Source: Arthrobacter antioxidans (GTDB lineage Bacteria > Actinomycetota > Actinomycetes > Actinomycetales > Micrococcaceae). From it: a stretch of DNA of 64,000 nucleotides. The DNA lies in the NCBI RefSeq assembly GCF_023100725.1, contig NZ_CP095501.1, positions 1,364,001 through 1,428,000 of the forward strand, written 5' to 3'. Positions within the stretch are counted from its first letter, which is position 1; every line of letters starts with the position of its first letter. Below are positions 27,919 through 37,816 of the stretch, one piece after another. The translations under genes and the position numbers were made by a program. The notes under the pieces were generated by a model. It was not told where the DNA came from. It searched no databases and saw only the letters and a program-made list of their open reading frames with translations.

Positions 27919-28900
27919 TCGGTTGATCGACGGCTACGACGGGATCCTCGCGGACCTCGACGGCGTCGTGTACGCCGGACCGCACGCCATCCCGGGGGCC
28001 ACCGCCGCCCTGGAGCGGCTCGCCGACGAGGGCAAGAGCCTCGCCTACGTGACGAACAATGCGTCGCGATCCTCCGAGCAGGTGGCCGCCCACCTGCGGG
28101 AGCTCGGAGCGCCGGCCCGTGCCGAGCAGGTCTTCGGATCCGCATTGGCGGGCGCCGAACTGCTGGCCGGCCTGGTGCCCGCCGGTGCCTCGGTGCTCGT
28201 GGTCGGCAGCGAGTCCCTCGCGGATTGCATCCGGCAGCAGGGGTTCGCCGTCGTCGGATCAGCGGCCGACGGGCCGGACGCCGTCATCCAGGGATTCTCG
28301 CCGGCCCTCGGGTGGAAGGACCTCGCGGAGGCGGCCTACGCCGTGGCTGCGGGCGCCGTATGGGTCGCGACCAACACGGACCTGTCCATCCCGCAGGAGC
28401 GCGGTATCGCTCCCGGCAACGGGACCTTGGTTGCCGCGGTCGCCGCCGCGACCGGGCAGTCACCCTCCGTGGCCGGCAAGCCGGAGGCGGCCCTCTTCCG
28501 GACGGCCGCACGCCATTCGGGCGCAGAGCGAGCCCTCGTGGTGGGCGACCGCCTCGACACGGACATCCTGGGCGGCAATCGGGCGGGCATGTCCACGGCC
28601 CTCGTCCTCACCGGCGTGGACTCGGTCAGGACCGCCCTGGCGGCACGCGTCGACGAGCGCCCGGACTACCTCCTCGGCTCCCTCGCGGAACTGTACGAGG
28701 AGTACCCCGCGGTCACCGGCGACGCCGGCGCCTCCACGTGCGGCGACGCGACGGCCCGCGTCGCGGGCTCGACGGTGACCGTCACCGGCCGCGAGGACGA
28801 CGTCGACAGCTGGCGTGCGGCCTGCGCCGCCTGGTGGGCAGCCCACCCGACAGCGACGACGGCGACCGCTCCCGAGGTGAGCTTCGAAGCTGCTGGCTAG
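27911..28900 (+). CDS. HAD-IIA phosphatase (glycerol-3-phosphate phosphatase-like)
   Basis: HAD-superfamily subclass IIA hydrolase (NagD/PGP type), 329 aa. Motif I ILADLDGVVY contains nucleophile Asp15 and Asp17; motif II VTNNASRS, the Lys loop GKPEAALF and motif IV VVGDRLDTDILGG follow. The Mycobacterium tuberculosis protein at this position, Rv1692, was shown to be a glycerol-3-phosphate phosphatase in phospholipid recycling; the same role is inferred here. A C-terminal segment of about 60 residues (RVAGSTVTVTGREDDVDSWR) lies beyond the HAD core. Start ATG 27911, with GGAGG nine bases upstream inside the previous gene, shows translational coupling. Confidence 0.88.
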   Translation: MTDRLIDGYDGILADLDGVVYAGPHAIPGATAALERLADEGKSLAYVTNNASRSSEQVAAHLRELGAPARAEQVFGSALAGAELLAGLVPAGASVLVVGSESLADCIRQQGFAVVGSAADGPDAVIQGFSPALGWKDLAEAAYAVAAGAVWVATNTDLSIPQERGIAPGNGTLVAAVAAATGQSPSVAGKPEAALFRTAARHSGAERALVVGDRLDTDILGGNRAGMSTALVLTGVDSVRTALAARVDERPDYLLGSLAELYEEYPAVTGDAGASTCGDATARVAGSTVTVTGREDDVDSWRAACAAWWAAHPTATTATAPEVSFEAAG

Positions 28901-29033
28901 GCTGGACACGGTACGGACCGGGCACGCAGGCCCGTCCGCTCCGGGCAGGGCAGGGCAGAGAGGCAAGGCTCCAGTCAGTGTTCGAGGCAGTGTTCGAGGC
29001 AGTGCCCCAGGCAGCGCAACAGGAAGGGACAAG

Positions 29034-29246
29034 ATGGACGAGGCACAGACCTCCGCCCCGGAAGGCGGCATGCCGTCGTCGAGGGGTGGGACGCCGGTCG
29101 ATCGGATCCTCGACCTCCTCGACGGGCTGCAGGACGTCCCGGTCGCGGAGCACGCCGACGTGTACATGGACGTCCACGACCGGCTGGCCCGGGAGCTGGA
29201 CCCGGAGCGGACACTCCGTCAGGCGGGAGCCCATGGCTCGCCTTGA
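29034..29246 (+). CDS. Small conserved hypothetical protein upstream of tlyA
   Basis: A 70-aa acidic protein with a central amphipathic stretch (VDRILDLLDGLQDVPVAEHA, then DVYMDVHDRL). It starts at ATG 29034 after the good ribosome site GAAGGGAC and overlaps tlyA by 14 bp. A short gene occupies the same place between the HAD phosphatase and tlyA in mycobacteria (Rv1693), which supports it being real. No known domain. Just upstream is a 12-bp unit GTGTTCGAGGCA repeated in tandem. Confidence 0.75.
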   Translation: MDEAQTSAPEGGMPSSRGGTPVDRILDLLDGLQDVPVAEHADVYMDVHDRLARELDPERTLRQAGAHGSP

Positions 29247-30075
29247 CCAGGAACTCGTGGCCCGGGGGCTTGCGCGTTCCCGCTCCCACGCGGCCCAGCT
29301 GATCGCCGCGGGCAGGGTACTCCGCGGGGGTGTCGTGGCCCGGAAGCCCTCGATCGCGGTCCCGCCCGAGGACGTCCTGTCCGTCGAGGGGCAGGGCGAG
29401 GACTACGTGAGCCGGGCGGGAACCAAGCTCGACGGCGCCCTGCGCGCCTTCCCGGGCATCGACCCGGCCGGCCGGCGATGCCTCGACGCCGGGGCCTCCA
29501 CCGGCGGGTTCACGGACGTCCTGCTCCGGCGCGGTGCCCGCGAGGTCGCGGCGGTCGACGTGGGACACGGTCAACTCGTGCAGCAGCTGCGCGACGACCC
29601 GCGGGTGCAGGTGTTCGAAGGCATGAACGTCCGCCACCTCGAGGCCGGGGACATCGGCGGACCGGTGGAGCTGACCGTCGCCGATCTCTCGTTCATCTCC
29701 CTCCGGCTCGTGATGGCGGCACTAGCGGGCGCCACGCACCCCGGCGGGGACCTGCTCCTCATGGTGAAACCCCAGTTCGAGGTGGGGCGCAGCGGCCTCA
29801 ACCGCCTCGGCGTCGTCACGTCGCCGCAGGCACGCCGCCGCGCGGTGGCCGGTGTGTTGCACAGCGCCCTCGGGTGCGGGCTCGACATCGGCGGCGTCGC
29901 GCAGAGCGATTTGCCCGGACAGGATGGCAACCTGGAGTACTTCGTGTGGATAAAGATGCCGAGCCGGGCGATGGTGCCTAGGATCGAGGGGGAGCTCGAC
30001 CGGTTGACGGACCAGGCGCTCGCCCAGGCAGCACTCTTCCCCGCCGCCCCGACCGACCAATCAGACGGAGCTTGA
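29233..30075 (+). CDS. tlyA: TlyA-type 16S/23S rRNA 2'-O-methyltransferase
   Basis: SAM-dependent methyltransferase; in mycobacteria TlyA methylates 16S C1409 and 23S C1920 and thereby gives sensitivity to capreomycin and viomycin. An N-terminal S4 RNA-binding domain (about 1-65, RLDQELVARGLARSRSHAAQ) is followed by an FtsJ/RrmJ Rossmann domain with CLDAGASTGGFTDVLL as the SAM loop and VADLSFISLRL. It is 280 aa, close to the usual 268. ATG 29233 lies inside the end of the small upstream gene; the longer upstream open frame is not coding. Its stop overlaps the ATG of nadK by one base. Confidence 0.95.
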   Translation: MARLDQELVARGLARSRSHAAQLIAAGRVLRGGVVARKPSIAVPPEDVLSVEGQGEDYVSRAGTKLDGALRAFPGIDPAGRRCLDAGASTGGFTDVLLRRGAREVAAVDVGHGQLVQQLRDDPRVQVFEGMNVRHLEAGDIGGPVELTVADLSFISLRLVMAALAGATHPGGDLLLMVKPQFEVGRSGLNRLGVVTSPQARRRAVAGVLHSALGCGLDIGGVAQSDLPGQDGNLEYFVWIKMPSRAMVPRIEGELDRLTDQALAQAALFPAAPTDQSDGA

Positions 30076-31001
30076 TGAGTAGACGAATTCTGGTGCTCGC
30101 GCACACCGGCCGCAGGAACGCGATGATCGCGGCGCAGGAAGCGTGCACGCGCCTCCACGACCTCGGGCTCAAGCCCGTCATGCGCAAGGAGGAACTCGCC
30201 GATCTGCAGGGCGAGTACGGCGCCCTCGCCGCACCCGCCGAGGAGCTGGGCGACGGCGTCGACTTCGGCGACGTCGAACTCGTCATGGTCCTCGGCGGCG
30301 ACGGCACCATCCTGCGCGCCGCGGAGCTCGTGCGGGAGGCCGACATCCCCCTGCTCGGCGTCAACCTGGGGCATGTGGGCTTCCTTGCGGAGAGCGAGCG
30401 GGCCGATCTCGCCGAGACGGTGCGGTGGATCGCCGACCGCAGCTACACCGTCGAGGAGAGGACCACCATCGAGGTCCTCGTCTGGCAGGGCGACACCCTG
30501 CTCGGGCAGAGCTGGGCCTTGAACGAGGCCGCCATCGAGAAGGCGAGCCGCGAACGCATGATCGAGGTGGTCATGGAGGTCGACGGGCGCCCGGTGAGCT
30601 CCTTCGGCTGCGACGGCGTGGTCCTCGCCACCCCGACCGGATCGACCGCGTACGCGTTCTCCGCCGGTGGACCCATCGTGTGGCCGGAGGTCGAGGCACT
30701 GCTCATGGTGCCCATCAGCGCCCACGCCCTGTTCGCGAAGCCGCTCGTCGTCGCGCCCACCTCCGTGCTCGCCGTCGAACTGCTGACCCGCACCGACGCA
30801 TCAGGCGTGCTGTGGTGCGACGGACGGCGGAGCATCGACCTGCCGCCCGGCGCGCGCGTCGAGGTGCGGCGCTCCGACAACCCGGTGCGCCTCGCCCGCA
30901 CCCGGCAGACGCCGTTCTCCGAGCGCCTCGTCCGCAAGTTCGAACTGCCCACCCAGGGGTGGCGGGGCCCCGTGCAGCACCAGGACGGACCCACACGATG
31001 A
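30075..31001 (+). CDS. nadK: NAD kinase
   Basis: Phosphorylates NAD to NADP with ATP or polyphosphate, supplying NADPH metabolism. The GGDGT motif (about residues 74-78) and NEAAIEK segment mark the active site, and [20 protein letters not shown] is the conserved C-terminal domain motif. ATG 30075 has GGAG five bases upstream and overlaps the tlyA stop (TGATG). At 308 aa it matches mycobacterial PpnK. The stop overlaps the recN ATG by 4 bp. Confidence 0.96.
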   Translation: MSRRILVLAHTGRRNAMIAAQEACTRLHDLGLKPVMRKEELADLQGEYGALAAPAEELGDGVDFGDVELVMVLGGDGTILRAAELVREADIPLLGVNLGHVGFLAESERADLAETVRWIADRSYTVEERTTIEVLVWQGDTLLGQSWALNEAAIEKASRERMIEVVMEVDGRPVSSFGCDGVVLATPTGSTAYAFSAGGPIVWPEVEALLMVPISAHALFAKPLVVAPTSVLAVELLTRTDASGVLWCDGRRSIDLPPGARVEVRRSDNPVRLARTRQTPFSERLVRKFELPTQGWRGPVQHQDGPTR

Positions 31002-32725
31002 TCGAGGAAATGCGTATCCGCGACCTCGGCGTCATCACCGACGCCACCCTCCGCCTCGGGCCCGGCCTGACGGTCGTCACCGGCGAGACCGGCGCAGGCA
31101 AGACGATGGTCATCACGGCCCTCGGACTGCTGCGCGGTGCCCGGTCCGACGCCGGCGCCGTCCGGCTCGGCGCCGGATCCGCGTCCGCCGAGGCCGTGCT
31201 GAGGCTCGCACCGACGAGCCCCGCCGCGCTGCGGGCCGCGGAGGCGGGAGCAGCCCTGGAGGAGTACGACGGCGTCGCCGAACTGATCCTCGCCCGCACC
31301 GTGACCAGCGAGGGCCGCAGCCGCGCGTACGTGGGCGGCCGCGCCGCGCCCGTCGGGGTCCTCGCCGAGCTGGGCGACGAACTCGTCGTCGTGCACGGGC
31401 AGTCGGACCAGCTGCGGCTGAAGGGGGCCGCTGCGCAGCGGCAGGCGCTCGACAAGTTCGGCGGCAAGCCCGTCGACGAGGCGCTCCGCGCGTACGGCGA
31501 GGCGTTCCGCCAGTGGCGCGACGCCCTCACCGAACGCGACCGGCTGAGGAGCGAGGCCCGGGAACGCCTGCGGGAAGCCGAGGGCCTCGAAGCGGCGCTG
31601 ACGGAGATCGGCGACCTCGACCCGCAGCCGGGCGAGGACGCCGCGCTGAAAGCCGAGTCGATGCGCCTCGGCAACCTCGAGGAGCTCCGCACCGCCGCGC
31701 TCGTGGCCCATCAGGCCCTCGTGTCCGAGGAGATCGGGGCCAGCGCGGACGCCGTTTCCCTGGTCGACGAGGCGAAACGCCAGCTCGAGGCCGTCGCCGA
31801 GCACGACGCCGACCTGGGCCGGCTCGCCGAACGGCTCGCGGAGGTCGGCTACCTCCTCGCGGACATCTCCGCGGAGCTGGCTGGCTACGGGACGGCGCTC
31901 GACAGCGAGGGCGCCGGCCGGCTCGAGGAGGTCGAGTCGCGGCGGGCCGCACTGTCCGTCCTCGTCCGGAAGTACGCCCCCACCATCGACGAGGTGCTCG
32001 CGTGGCAGGAGGACGCCGTCAAACGGCTGCTCGAACTCAGCGGCGACTCCTCCCGCGTGGAGGAGCTCGACGACGTCATCGCGGACCTGGACCGGCAGGT
32101 CCACGGGCTCGCCGACACGCTGTCCACCCTGCGCCGCACGGCCGCCGAGAGCCTCGCGCGGAAGGTGAGCGACGAGCTGACGGCGCTGGCCATGCCGGAC
32201 GCCGAACTGCTCATCGAGGTCACGCCGGGCGAGTCGCTCTCCGTCCACGGCGCGGACGACATCGCCTTCAACCTGCAGCCGCATCCCGGCTCCGCGCCGC
32301 GCGCCCTGGGCAAGGGGGCATCGGGCGGAGAGCTCTCCCGCGTCATGCTCGCCATCGAGGTGGTCCTCGCCGCCGTCGACCCGGTGCCCACCTTCGTGTT
32401 CGACGAGGTGGACGCAGGCGTGGGAGGCAAGGCCGCCGTCGAGATCGGGCGACGGCTGGCCATGCTGGCCGAGCACGTGCAGGTCATCGTGGTGACCCAC
32501 CTGCCACAGGTCGCCGCATTCGCCGCCCGGCACATCCGGGTCACGAAGAACGTCTCCCGGGACGGAGAGGGCGGGGGAGTGACGGCCAGCGACGTGGAGG
32601 TGCTGTCCGACGACGAACGCGTCCGCGAGCTCGCGAGGATGCTCGCCGGCCAGGAGGACTCGGCATCGGCTCGGGCCCACGCCGAGGAACTGCTCGCCGA
32701 TGCTGCCCGGACCGCCGCTCGGTGA
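30998..32725 (+). CDS. recN: DNA repair ATPase RecN
   Basis: SMC-like ATPase that acts early in double-strand-break repair. The start is ATG 30998, which overlaps the nadK stop (ATGA); the longer open frame upstream overlaps nadK and is not used. Residues 29-36 are Walker [10 protein letters not shown] coiled-coil middle (about 150-380) follows, and the C-terminus has the signature [15 protein letters not shown], Walker [16 protein letters not shown] and the [11 protein letters not shown]-loop. At 575 aa it is of normal length. Confidence 0.96.
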   Translation: MIEEMRIRDLGVITDATLRLGPGLTVVTGETGAGKTMVITALGLLRGARSDAGAVRLGAGSASAEAVLRLAPTSPAALRAAEAGAALEEYDGVAELILARTVTSEGRSRAYVGGRAAPVGVLAELGDELVVVHGQSDQLRLKGAAAQRQALDKFGGKPVDEALRAYGEAFRQWRDALTERDRLRSEARERLREAEGLEAALTEIGDLDPQPGEDAALKAESMRLGNLEELRTAALVAHQALVSEEIGASADAVSLVDEAKRQLEAVAEHDADLGRLAERLAEVGYLLADISAELAGYGTALDSEGAGRLEEVESRRAALSVLVRKYAPTIDEVLAWQEDAVKRLLELSGDSSRVEELDDVIADLDRQVHGLADTLSTLRRTAAESLARKVSDELTALAMPDAELLIEVTPGESLSVHGADDIAFNLQPHPGSAPRALGKGASGGELSRVMLAIEVVLAAVDPVPTFVFDEVDAGVGGKAAVEIGRRLAMLAEHVQVIVVTHLPQVAAFAARHIRVTKNVSRDGEGGGVTASDVEVLSDDERVRELARMLAGQEDSASARAHAEELLADAARTAAR

Positions 32726-32729
32726 TAGT
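32724..32729 (+). promoter_or_regulatory. Possible near-leaderless promoter of pyrG (-10 GATAGT)
   Basis: GATAGT sits at the recN stop codon and ends 10 bp before GTG 32740, which lacks a ribosome site. The arrangement resembles the tyrS promoter. A clear -35 box is not seen. Confidence 0.4.
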
Positions 32730-32739
32730 CTCGAATTCC

Positions 32740-34422
32740 GTGGCGCAGCAACTAAACTCCCGGTTCCTTAAATCCGCAACGACCAAGCACATCTTCGTGA
32801 CTGGCGGCGTGGCCTCCTCACTCGGCAAGGGACTGACGGCCTCCAGCCTGGGTCACCTCCTGAGGGCGCGCGGCCTCTCCGTGACGATGCAGAAGCTTGA
32901 TCCCTACCTCAACGTCGACCCCGGCACGATGAACCCGTTCCAGCACGGTGAAGTCTTCGTGACGGACGACGGCGCAGAGACCGACCTCGACATCGGGCAC
33001 TACGAGCGGTTCCTCGACGAGAACCTCGACGGGTCGGCGAACGTCACGACCGGCCAGGTGTACTCGACGGTCATCGCGAAGGAACGCCGCGGCGAGTACC
33101 TCGGCGACACCGTGCAGGTCATCCCGCACATCACGGACGAGATCAAGCGCCGCATGCGCCTGCCGGCGGAGCACACCCCGGGCAGGAAGGCGCCGGACGT
33201 CATCATCACCGAGATCGGCGGGACGGTCGGCGACATCGAGTCGCAGCCCTTCCTCGAATCGGCCCGCCAGGTCCGCCAGGACATCGGCCGCAACAACGTC
33301 TTCTTCCTGCACGTCTCCCTGGTCCCGTACATCGGACCCTCGCAGGAGCTCAAGACCAAGCCCACCCAGCACTCCGTGGCGATGCTGCGCTCCATCGGCA
33401 TCCAGCCCGACGCCATCGTGATCCGCTCGGACCGCGAGGTGCCCATGGCGATGCGCGAGAAGATCGGCCGCATGTGCGACGTCGACATCGACGCCGTCGT
33501 CAACGCGGCCGACGCGCCGAGCATCTACGACATCCCGAAGACGCTCCACGCCCAGGGCCTCGACGCGTACATCGTCCAGGCGCTCGACCTGAAGTTCAAG
33601 GACGTCAACTGGACCCGGTGGAACAAGCTCCTCGACGTCGTCCACAACCCGAAGCACCACGTGGAGGTGGCGCTCGTCGGCAAGTACATCGACCTGCCCG
33701 ACGCCTACCTCTCCGTCACCGAGGCCCTGCGGGCCGGCGGGTTCGCGAACAAGACGAAGGTCACCGTCAAATGGGTGCCCTCGGACGAGTGCCAGACCCC
33801 GGAAGGCGCCAAGCAGGCCCTCGACGGCGTCGACGCCATCTGCATCCCGGGCGGCTTCGGCATCCGCGGCCTGGAAGGCAAGCTCGGTGCGCTGACCTAC
33901 GCCCGCGAGAACAGGATCCCCACCCTCGGCCTCTGCCTCGGACTGCAGTGCATGGTCATCGAGTACGCCCGGAACGTCGTGGGCCTCGAAGGCGCGTCGT
34001 CGAGCGAGTTCGAGCCGGACACGAAGTACCCCGTCATCGCGACCATGGCCGAGCAGCTGCACATCGTCAGCGGTGAGGGCGACATGGGCGGCACCATGCG
34101 CCTCGGACGCTGGGAGGCCAAGCTCCAGGAAGGCTCCGTGGTCGCCGGGACCTACGGCAAGACGACGGTCTTCGAACGCCACCGCCACCGCTACGAGGTG
34201 AACAACGAGTACCGCGAGCAGATCGCCGCCGCCGGCCTCGTGTTCTCCGGCACCACGACGGACGGCAAGCTGGTGGAATTCGCCGAACTGCCGAAGGACG
34301 TGCACCCGTACTACGTCTCGACGCAGGCCCACCCCGAACTGAGCTCGCGCCCCACGCGGCCGCACCCGCTGTTCGCCGGCCTGGTCAAGGCGGCCCTCGA
34401 ACGCCGCGGCGCGAAGGTCTGA
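32740..34422 (+). CDS. pyrG: CTP synthase
   Basis: Makes CTP from UTP, ATP and glutamine, the last step of de novo pyrimidine synthesis. The N-terminal synthase domain begins [20 protein letters not shown], with [11 protein letters not shown] further on. The C-terminal class I amidotransferase has [10 protein letters not shown] containing the nucleophilic Cys, and a His-Pro-Glu at the end (AHPEL). It is 560 aa from GTG 32740; GTG 32722 in the same frame would add six residues and overlap the recN stop. I prefer 32740 because a -10-like box ends just upstream. NUDIX and xerD follow closely. Confidence 0.96.
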   Translation: MAQQLNSRFLKSATTKHIFVTGGVASSLGKGLTASSLGHLLRARGLSVTMQKLDPYLNVDPGTMNPFQHGEVFVTDDGAETDLDIGHYERFLDENLDGSANVTTGQVYSTVIAKERRGEYLGDTVQVIPHITDEIKRRMRLPAEHTPGRKAPDVIITEIGGTVGDIESQPFLESARQVRQDIGRNNVFFLHVSLVPYIGPSQELKTKPTQHSVAMLRSIGIQPDAIVIRSDREVPMAMREKIGRMCDVDIDAVVNAADAPSIYDIPKTLHAQGLDAYIVQALDLKFKDVNWTRWNKLLDVVHNPKHHVEVALVGKYIDLPDAYLSVTEALRAGGFANKTKVTVKWVPSDECQTPEGAKQALDGVDAICIPGGFGIRGLEGKLGALTYARENRIPTLGLCLGLQCMVIEYARNVVGLEGASSSEFEPDTKYPVIATMAEQLHIVSGEGDMGGTMRLGRWEAKLQEGSVVAGTYGKTTVFERHRHRYEVNNEYREQIAAAGLVFSGTTTDGKLVEFAELPKDVHPYYVSTQAHPELSSRPTRPHPLFAGLVKAALERRGAKV

Positions 34423-34424
34423 CG

Positions 34425-35111
34425 ATGCAGCGCTCGGGGGACAGCGACGCCGGCTTCGGCGACGAGCAGAGCCCGCGCCGGCTCCTCGGGACCACCACGG
34501 TCTACGAGGGGCGGGTGTGGGACGTCGTCAGCGAGCAGTTCACGCTGACCGGCGACGGTGAGACCATCACCCGGGACTTCATCCAGCACCCGGGTGCCGT
34601 CGCGGTGCTCGTGCTGAACGACGCCGGCCAGGTCCTCCTGCTGCGCCAGTACCGTCACCCGGTGCGCATGGCGCTGTGGGAGATCCCTGCCGGCCTGCTC
34701 GACGAGGACGGTGAGGACTTCGTCGACGCCGCCGCCCGTGAGCTCGCGGAGGAGGCCGACCTCACGGCCGGGCGTTGGCACGTCCTCGTGGACCTCTTCC
34801 TCTCGCCGGGGTCCTCCTCGGAGGCGCTGCGCGTCTACCTGGCGCGCGACATCGGGGACGTCCCCGAGGCCGACCGGCACACGCGCACCCACGAGGAAGC
34901 CGAGATCGAACTGAAGTGGGTGGACCTCGACGCCGCCGTGGACGCGGTCCTCGAGGGGCGCATCCACAGCCCGTCCGCGGCCGCCGCGATCCTCGCCGCC
35001 CGGGTGGCACGCGAGGACGGGTTCGCCGGCCTGCGCCCCGCGTCGACCCCCTGGCCCGAGCACCCCAGCCAGCACTCCGCCTGGCCGCGCGGTGCGGTGC
35101 TCGGGGACTGA
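34425..35111 (+). CDS. NUDIX hydrolase, ADP-ribose pyrophosphatase-like
   Basis: Hydrolyses nucleoside diphosphate compounds, probably ADP-ribose. The NUDIX box is present ([20 protein letters not shown], then EADL), with the conserved Glu cluster. The N-terminal dimerisation strand and [13 protein letters not shown], then RQYRHPV are typical of the NudF/ADPRase group; mycobacteria have the ADPRase Rv1700 at the same place. At 228 aa it has an extra N-terminal tail and a Pro/Ser-rich end. ATG 34425 follows the pyrG stop by 2 bp. Confidence 0.87.
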   Translation: MQRSGDSDAGFGDEQSPRRLLGTTTVYEGRVWDVVSEQFTLTGDGETITRDFIQHPGAVAVLVLNDAGQVLLLRQYRHPVRMALWEIPAGLLDEDGEDFVDAAARELAEEADLTAGRWHVLVDLFLSPGSSSEALRVYLARDIGDVPEADRHTRTHEEAEIELKWVDLDAAVDAVLEGRIHSPSAAAAILAARVAREDGFAGLRPASTPWPEHPSQHSAWPRGAVLGD

Positions 35112-35116
35112 CGATC

Positions 35117-36079
35117 ATGCCGGGAACGGCACCCGCGGGCGACGACGGACCGCTGACCGTGCTCGTCCGCGACTACCTGCAGCACATGTCCGTGGAACGG
35201 GGCCTGTCCGCCAACACGCTCGCGGCCTACCGGCGCGACCTGCGGCGGTACGAGGCGTTCCTCGGCTCCCGGGGGGTGGAGGACGCCGCCCGCATCACGC
35301 GCCACGACGTCTCCGCCTTCGCGCAGGCCGTCGTCTCGGGGGAGGACGGACAGTCGCCGCTGAGTCCGCGGTCCGCGGCACGGACGGTCGTCGCGGTGCG
35401 GGGCCTGCACCGGTTCTGGGCCCTGGAAGGCATCACCGAGGGGGACCCCGCCCGCGACGTGCACCCGCCCATGGCGGGGCGCCGCCTGCCGAAGGCCATC
35501 CCCGTCCCGGAGGTGGTGCGGATCCTCGAGGCCGTGGACACGGGCTCGCCGTCGGGCCAGCGGGACCGCGCCCTGCTCGAGTTCCTGTACTCGACCGGGG
35601 CCAGGATCAGCGAGGCGGTCGGCCTCGACGTCGACGACGTCTCCGTCCATGACACCGCCGACGGTCCCGCCGTCGTCCGGCTCACCGGCAAGGGATCGAA
35701 GGAGCGTCTCGTCCCCGTCGGGTCCTACGCCGCCCGGGCCGTCGACGCGTACCTCGTGCAGGGCCGCCCGGGCCTGGCCGCGAAGGGCACCGGCAGCCCC
35801 GCCCTGTTCCTCAACATGAGGGGAGGGCGCCTGAGCCGGCAGAGCGCGTGGACCATCCTGAAGAGCGCGGCCGAGCGCGCCGGGGTCACCCGTGAGGTCT
35901 CACCCCACACCCTGCGGCACTCCTTCGCCACCCACCTGCTCGAGGGCGGGGCGGACGTGCGCGTGGTGCAGGAGCTCCTCGGCCATGCGTCCGTCACCAC
36001 CACGCAGGTCTACACCCTGGTCACCGCCGACACGCTGCGGGAGGTGTATGCGGCGGCCCACCCGCGGGCCCTTGCCTGA
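35117..36079 (+). CDS. xerD: Tyrosine recombinase XerD
   Basis: Site-specific recombinase that resolves chromosome dimers at dif with FtsK. It is 320 aa with an N-terminal SAM-like core-binding domain ([20 protein letters not shown], then AYRRDL) and a catalytic domain with Arg163, Lys192, His264, Arg267, His290 and Tyr299. The order upstream (pyrG, nudix) and the sequence favour XerD over XerC or a phage integrase. ATG 35117 is 5 bp after the NUDIX stop; the longer frame overlapping that gene is not used. Confidence 0.92.
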   Translation: MPGTAPAGDDGPLTVLVRDYLQHMSVERGLSANTLAAYRRDLRRYEAFLGSRGVEDAARITRHDVSAFAQAVVSGEDGQSPLSPRSAARTVVAVRGLHRFWALEGITEGDPARDVHPPMAGRRLPKAIPVPEVVRILEAVDTGSPSGQRDRALLEFLYSTGARISEAVGLDVDDVSVHDTADGPAVVRLTGKGSKERLVPVGSYAARAVDAYLVQGRPGLAAKGTGSPALFLNMRGGRLSRQSAWTILKSAAERAGVTREVSPHTLRHSFATHLLEGGADVRVVQELLGHASVTTTQVYTLVTADTLREVYAAAHPRALA

Positions 36080-36086
36080 GGCCGGC

Positions 36087-36647
36087 GTGCCGGGACCGGA
36101 CGCCGGTCTCACGCCCCCCGAGTGGGTGGGCATCGACGGCGTCGACTACCGGCGGGTCGTCCTGTGCTTCCTCTTCCGGGGCAGTGACAGTGACAGTGAC
36201 AGTGACAGGGACGGGCACGGAGGCAGGCAGGTGCTGCTCGGCCTCAAGCGCACCGGGTTCGGCGCCGGCCGGGTCGTGGCCCTCGGCGGGAAGATCGACG
36301 GTCGGGAGACAGCCCGGGAGGCGGCCGTACGCGAGGTCGAGGAGGAGAGCGGCATCGCGCTCGTGCCGACGGAGGTGCATGCGGCCGGGACGATCACCTG
36401 GCGGTTCCCCGCGCAGCCCGCCTGGAACATGGCGGCGTCCCTGTTCACGGCCGAGGCCGGGCGCGCCGTAGCCGTATCGTGCGAGGAGATCGAACCGCGC
36501 TGGTACGGGGTCGGTGCCATCCCCTGGCAGGACATGTGGCAGGACGCTCCCCACTGGGTCCCGACGGTCCTCGCGGGGCGGCCGGTCCACGCCCGGTTCG
36601 TCATAGCCGCTGACAACGAGAGCGTTGCCGGCGCCGTCGTCGACTGA
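36087..36647 (+). CDS. NUDIX hydrolase, MutT/8-oxo-dGTP diphosphatase-like
   Basis: A 186-aa NUDIX protein with the box GGKIDGRETAREAAVREVEE, then ESGI. The FRFPAQPAWNM-like region and EIEPRWYGVGAIPWQDMW resemble MTH1-type 8-oxo-dGTP diphosphatases that clean oxidised nucleotides. The start was set at GTG 36087, 7 bp after xerD; ATG 36048 inside xerD would also be possible. Between the first two strands is an (AGTGAC)4 microsatellite (36183-36206), coding for alternating Ser-Asp. The stop codon lies in the loop of a 19-bp terminator stem shared with convergent prpC. Confidence 0.82.
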   Translation: MPGPDAGLTPPEWVGIDGVDYRRVVLCFLFRGSDSDSDSDRDGHGGRQVLLGLKRTGFGAGRVVALGGKIDGRETAREAAVREVEEESGIALVPTEVHAAGTITWRFPAQPAWNMAASLFTAEAGRAVAVSCEEIEPRWYGVGAIPWQDMWQDAPHWVPTVLAGRPVHARFVIAADNESVAGAVVD

Positions 36648-36668
36648 GCACGACGGCGCCGGCAACGC
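36622..36668. terminator. Bidirectional terminator between NUDIX gene and prpC
   Basis: A perfect 19-bp inverted repeat (36622-36640 with 36650-36668) and 9-base loop. The left arm codes for the last residues of the NUDIX protein and its TGA is in the loop. The right arm ends 5 bp before the prpC stop codon. It can serve both convergent transcripts. Confidence 0.85.
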
Positions 36669-36673
36669 GTGGG

Positions 36674-37816
36674 TCAGCCTTCGACGTGCCGCTCGTCCGG
36701 CCCGTTGTAGAGGCTCAGGGGGCGGATGAGCGAGTTGGCGGCCGTCTGCTCCATGATGTGCGCGGTCCAGCCGGTGATGCGCGCGGCGATGAAGAGAGGC
36801 GTGAACATCTCGGTGTCGAACCCCATCAGGTGATAGGTGGGTCCGGCGGGGTAGTCCAGGTTCGGCTTGATGCCCTTGGCCTCGTCCATGGCCGTCTCGA
36901 GCCCCGAGTACAGCCCCAGGATCTCGCTGCGGCCGTAGTACCCGATCATGGCGTCGAGTGCGGACTTCATGGTGGGGACGCGGGAATCGCCGTTCTTGTA
37001 GACCCTGTGGCCGAAGCCCATGACCTTCTTCTTCGACGCCAGCGCTTCCTCCATCCACGCCTTCGCGCGGGCGGCGGCCTCCTCGGAGGATTCGTCCTCG
37101 CGGATGCCGATCTCCTCGAAGGTGTGCATGACGGCCTCGTTCGCCCCGCCGTGCAGGGCTCCCTTGAGGGCGCCGATGGCGCCGGTCACGGCGGAGTGCA
37201 GGTCCGAGAGGGTGGAGGTGATGACCCGCGCGGTGAAGGTCGACGCATTGAAGGAGTGCTCCGCGTACAGGACCATCGAGACGTCGAACGCGTGCACCAC
37301 CTCGGCGGGCGCCTCCTCGCCGAAGGTCATCCATAGGAAGTTCGCGGAGTAGCCGAGGTCGTCGCGGGGCTCCACGCGGGCCTGCCCGCGCCGGCGGCGC
37401 TGGTCGTAGGCAACGACGGCGGGGAACACCGCGAACAGCGTGGCAGCCTTCTCCATGTTCGCCTCGACCGAGTTGTCGTTCGCCAGCGGGTGGCAGGCCC
37501 CCAGCACGGAGACGGCCGTCCGCGCCACGTCCATGGGGTGTGCCGTCAGCGGCAGCAGGTCGATCGCCGCGACCACCTGCTCCGGGAGGGCCCGGTGCGC
37601 GCGCTCGAAGGCATCGAACCGCGCCCGCTCCTCGGGGTCCGGCAGTTCGCCGTTCCACAGCAGATAGGCGACGTCCTCGACGTCGCGGTGACCTGCGAGC
37701 TCCTGCACGGGGTATCCCCGGTACAGGAGCGAGTTGGTCTCCGGATTGACCTTCGAGACCGCGGTGTAGTCCACCACGACTCCCGCGAGCCCCTTGTGGA
37801 TCTGTGGTTCTGTCAC
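36674..37816 (-). CDS. prpC: 2-methylcitrate synthase
   Basis: Condenses propionyl-CoA with oxaloacetate to 2-methylcitrate, the entry step of the methylcitrate cycle. A citrate-synthase-type enzyme of 380 aa, as usual for PrpC. The catalytic triad is His222 (GALHGGANE), His270 (GFGHRVYK) and Asp321 (NLDYPAG); EHSFNAST is also conserved. The start is GTG 37816, overlapping the prpB stop by 4 bp (GTGA), so it is the last gene of a prpD-prpB-prpC operon. Operon membership rather than sequence alone separates it from a plain citrate synthase; such enzymes often use acetyl-CoA as well. Confidence 0.94.
   Translation of the reverse strand: MTEPQIHKGLAGVVVDYTAVSKVNPETNSLLYRGYPVQELAGHRDVEDVAYLLWNGELPDPEERARFDAFERAHRALPEQVVAAIDLLPLTAHPMDVARTAVSVLGACHPLANDNSVEANMEKAATLFAVFPAVVAYDQRRRRGQARVEPRDDLGYSANFLWMTFGEEAPAEVVHAFDVSMVLYAEHSFNASTFTARVITSTLSDLHSAVTGAIGALKGALHGGANEAVMHTFEEIGIREDESSEEAAARAKAWMEEALASKKKVMGFGHRVYKNGDSRVPTMKSALDAMIGYYGRSEILGLYSGLETAMDEAKGIKPNLDYPAGPTYHLMGFDTEMFTPLFIAARITGWTAHIMEQTAANSLIRPLSLYNGPDERHVEG

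Noticed and set aside
30443..32680. A 745-codon minus-strand frame opposite nadK and recN
   Set aside because: It covers two well-defined genes in the opposite direction and has no recognisable motif.
35117..36079. xerD as an integrase marking a mobile island that holds prp and dct genes
   Set aside because: It sits in the conserved housekeeping order after pyrG-nudix and looks like chromosomal XerD. No attachment-site repeats were seen around the inserted genes.
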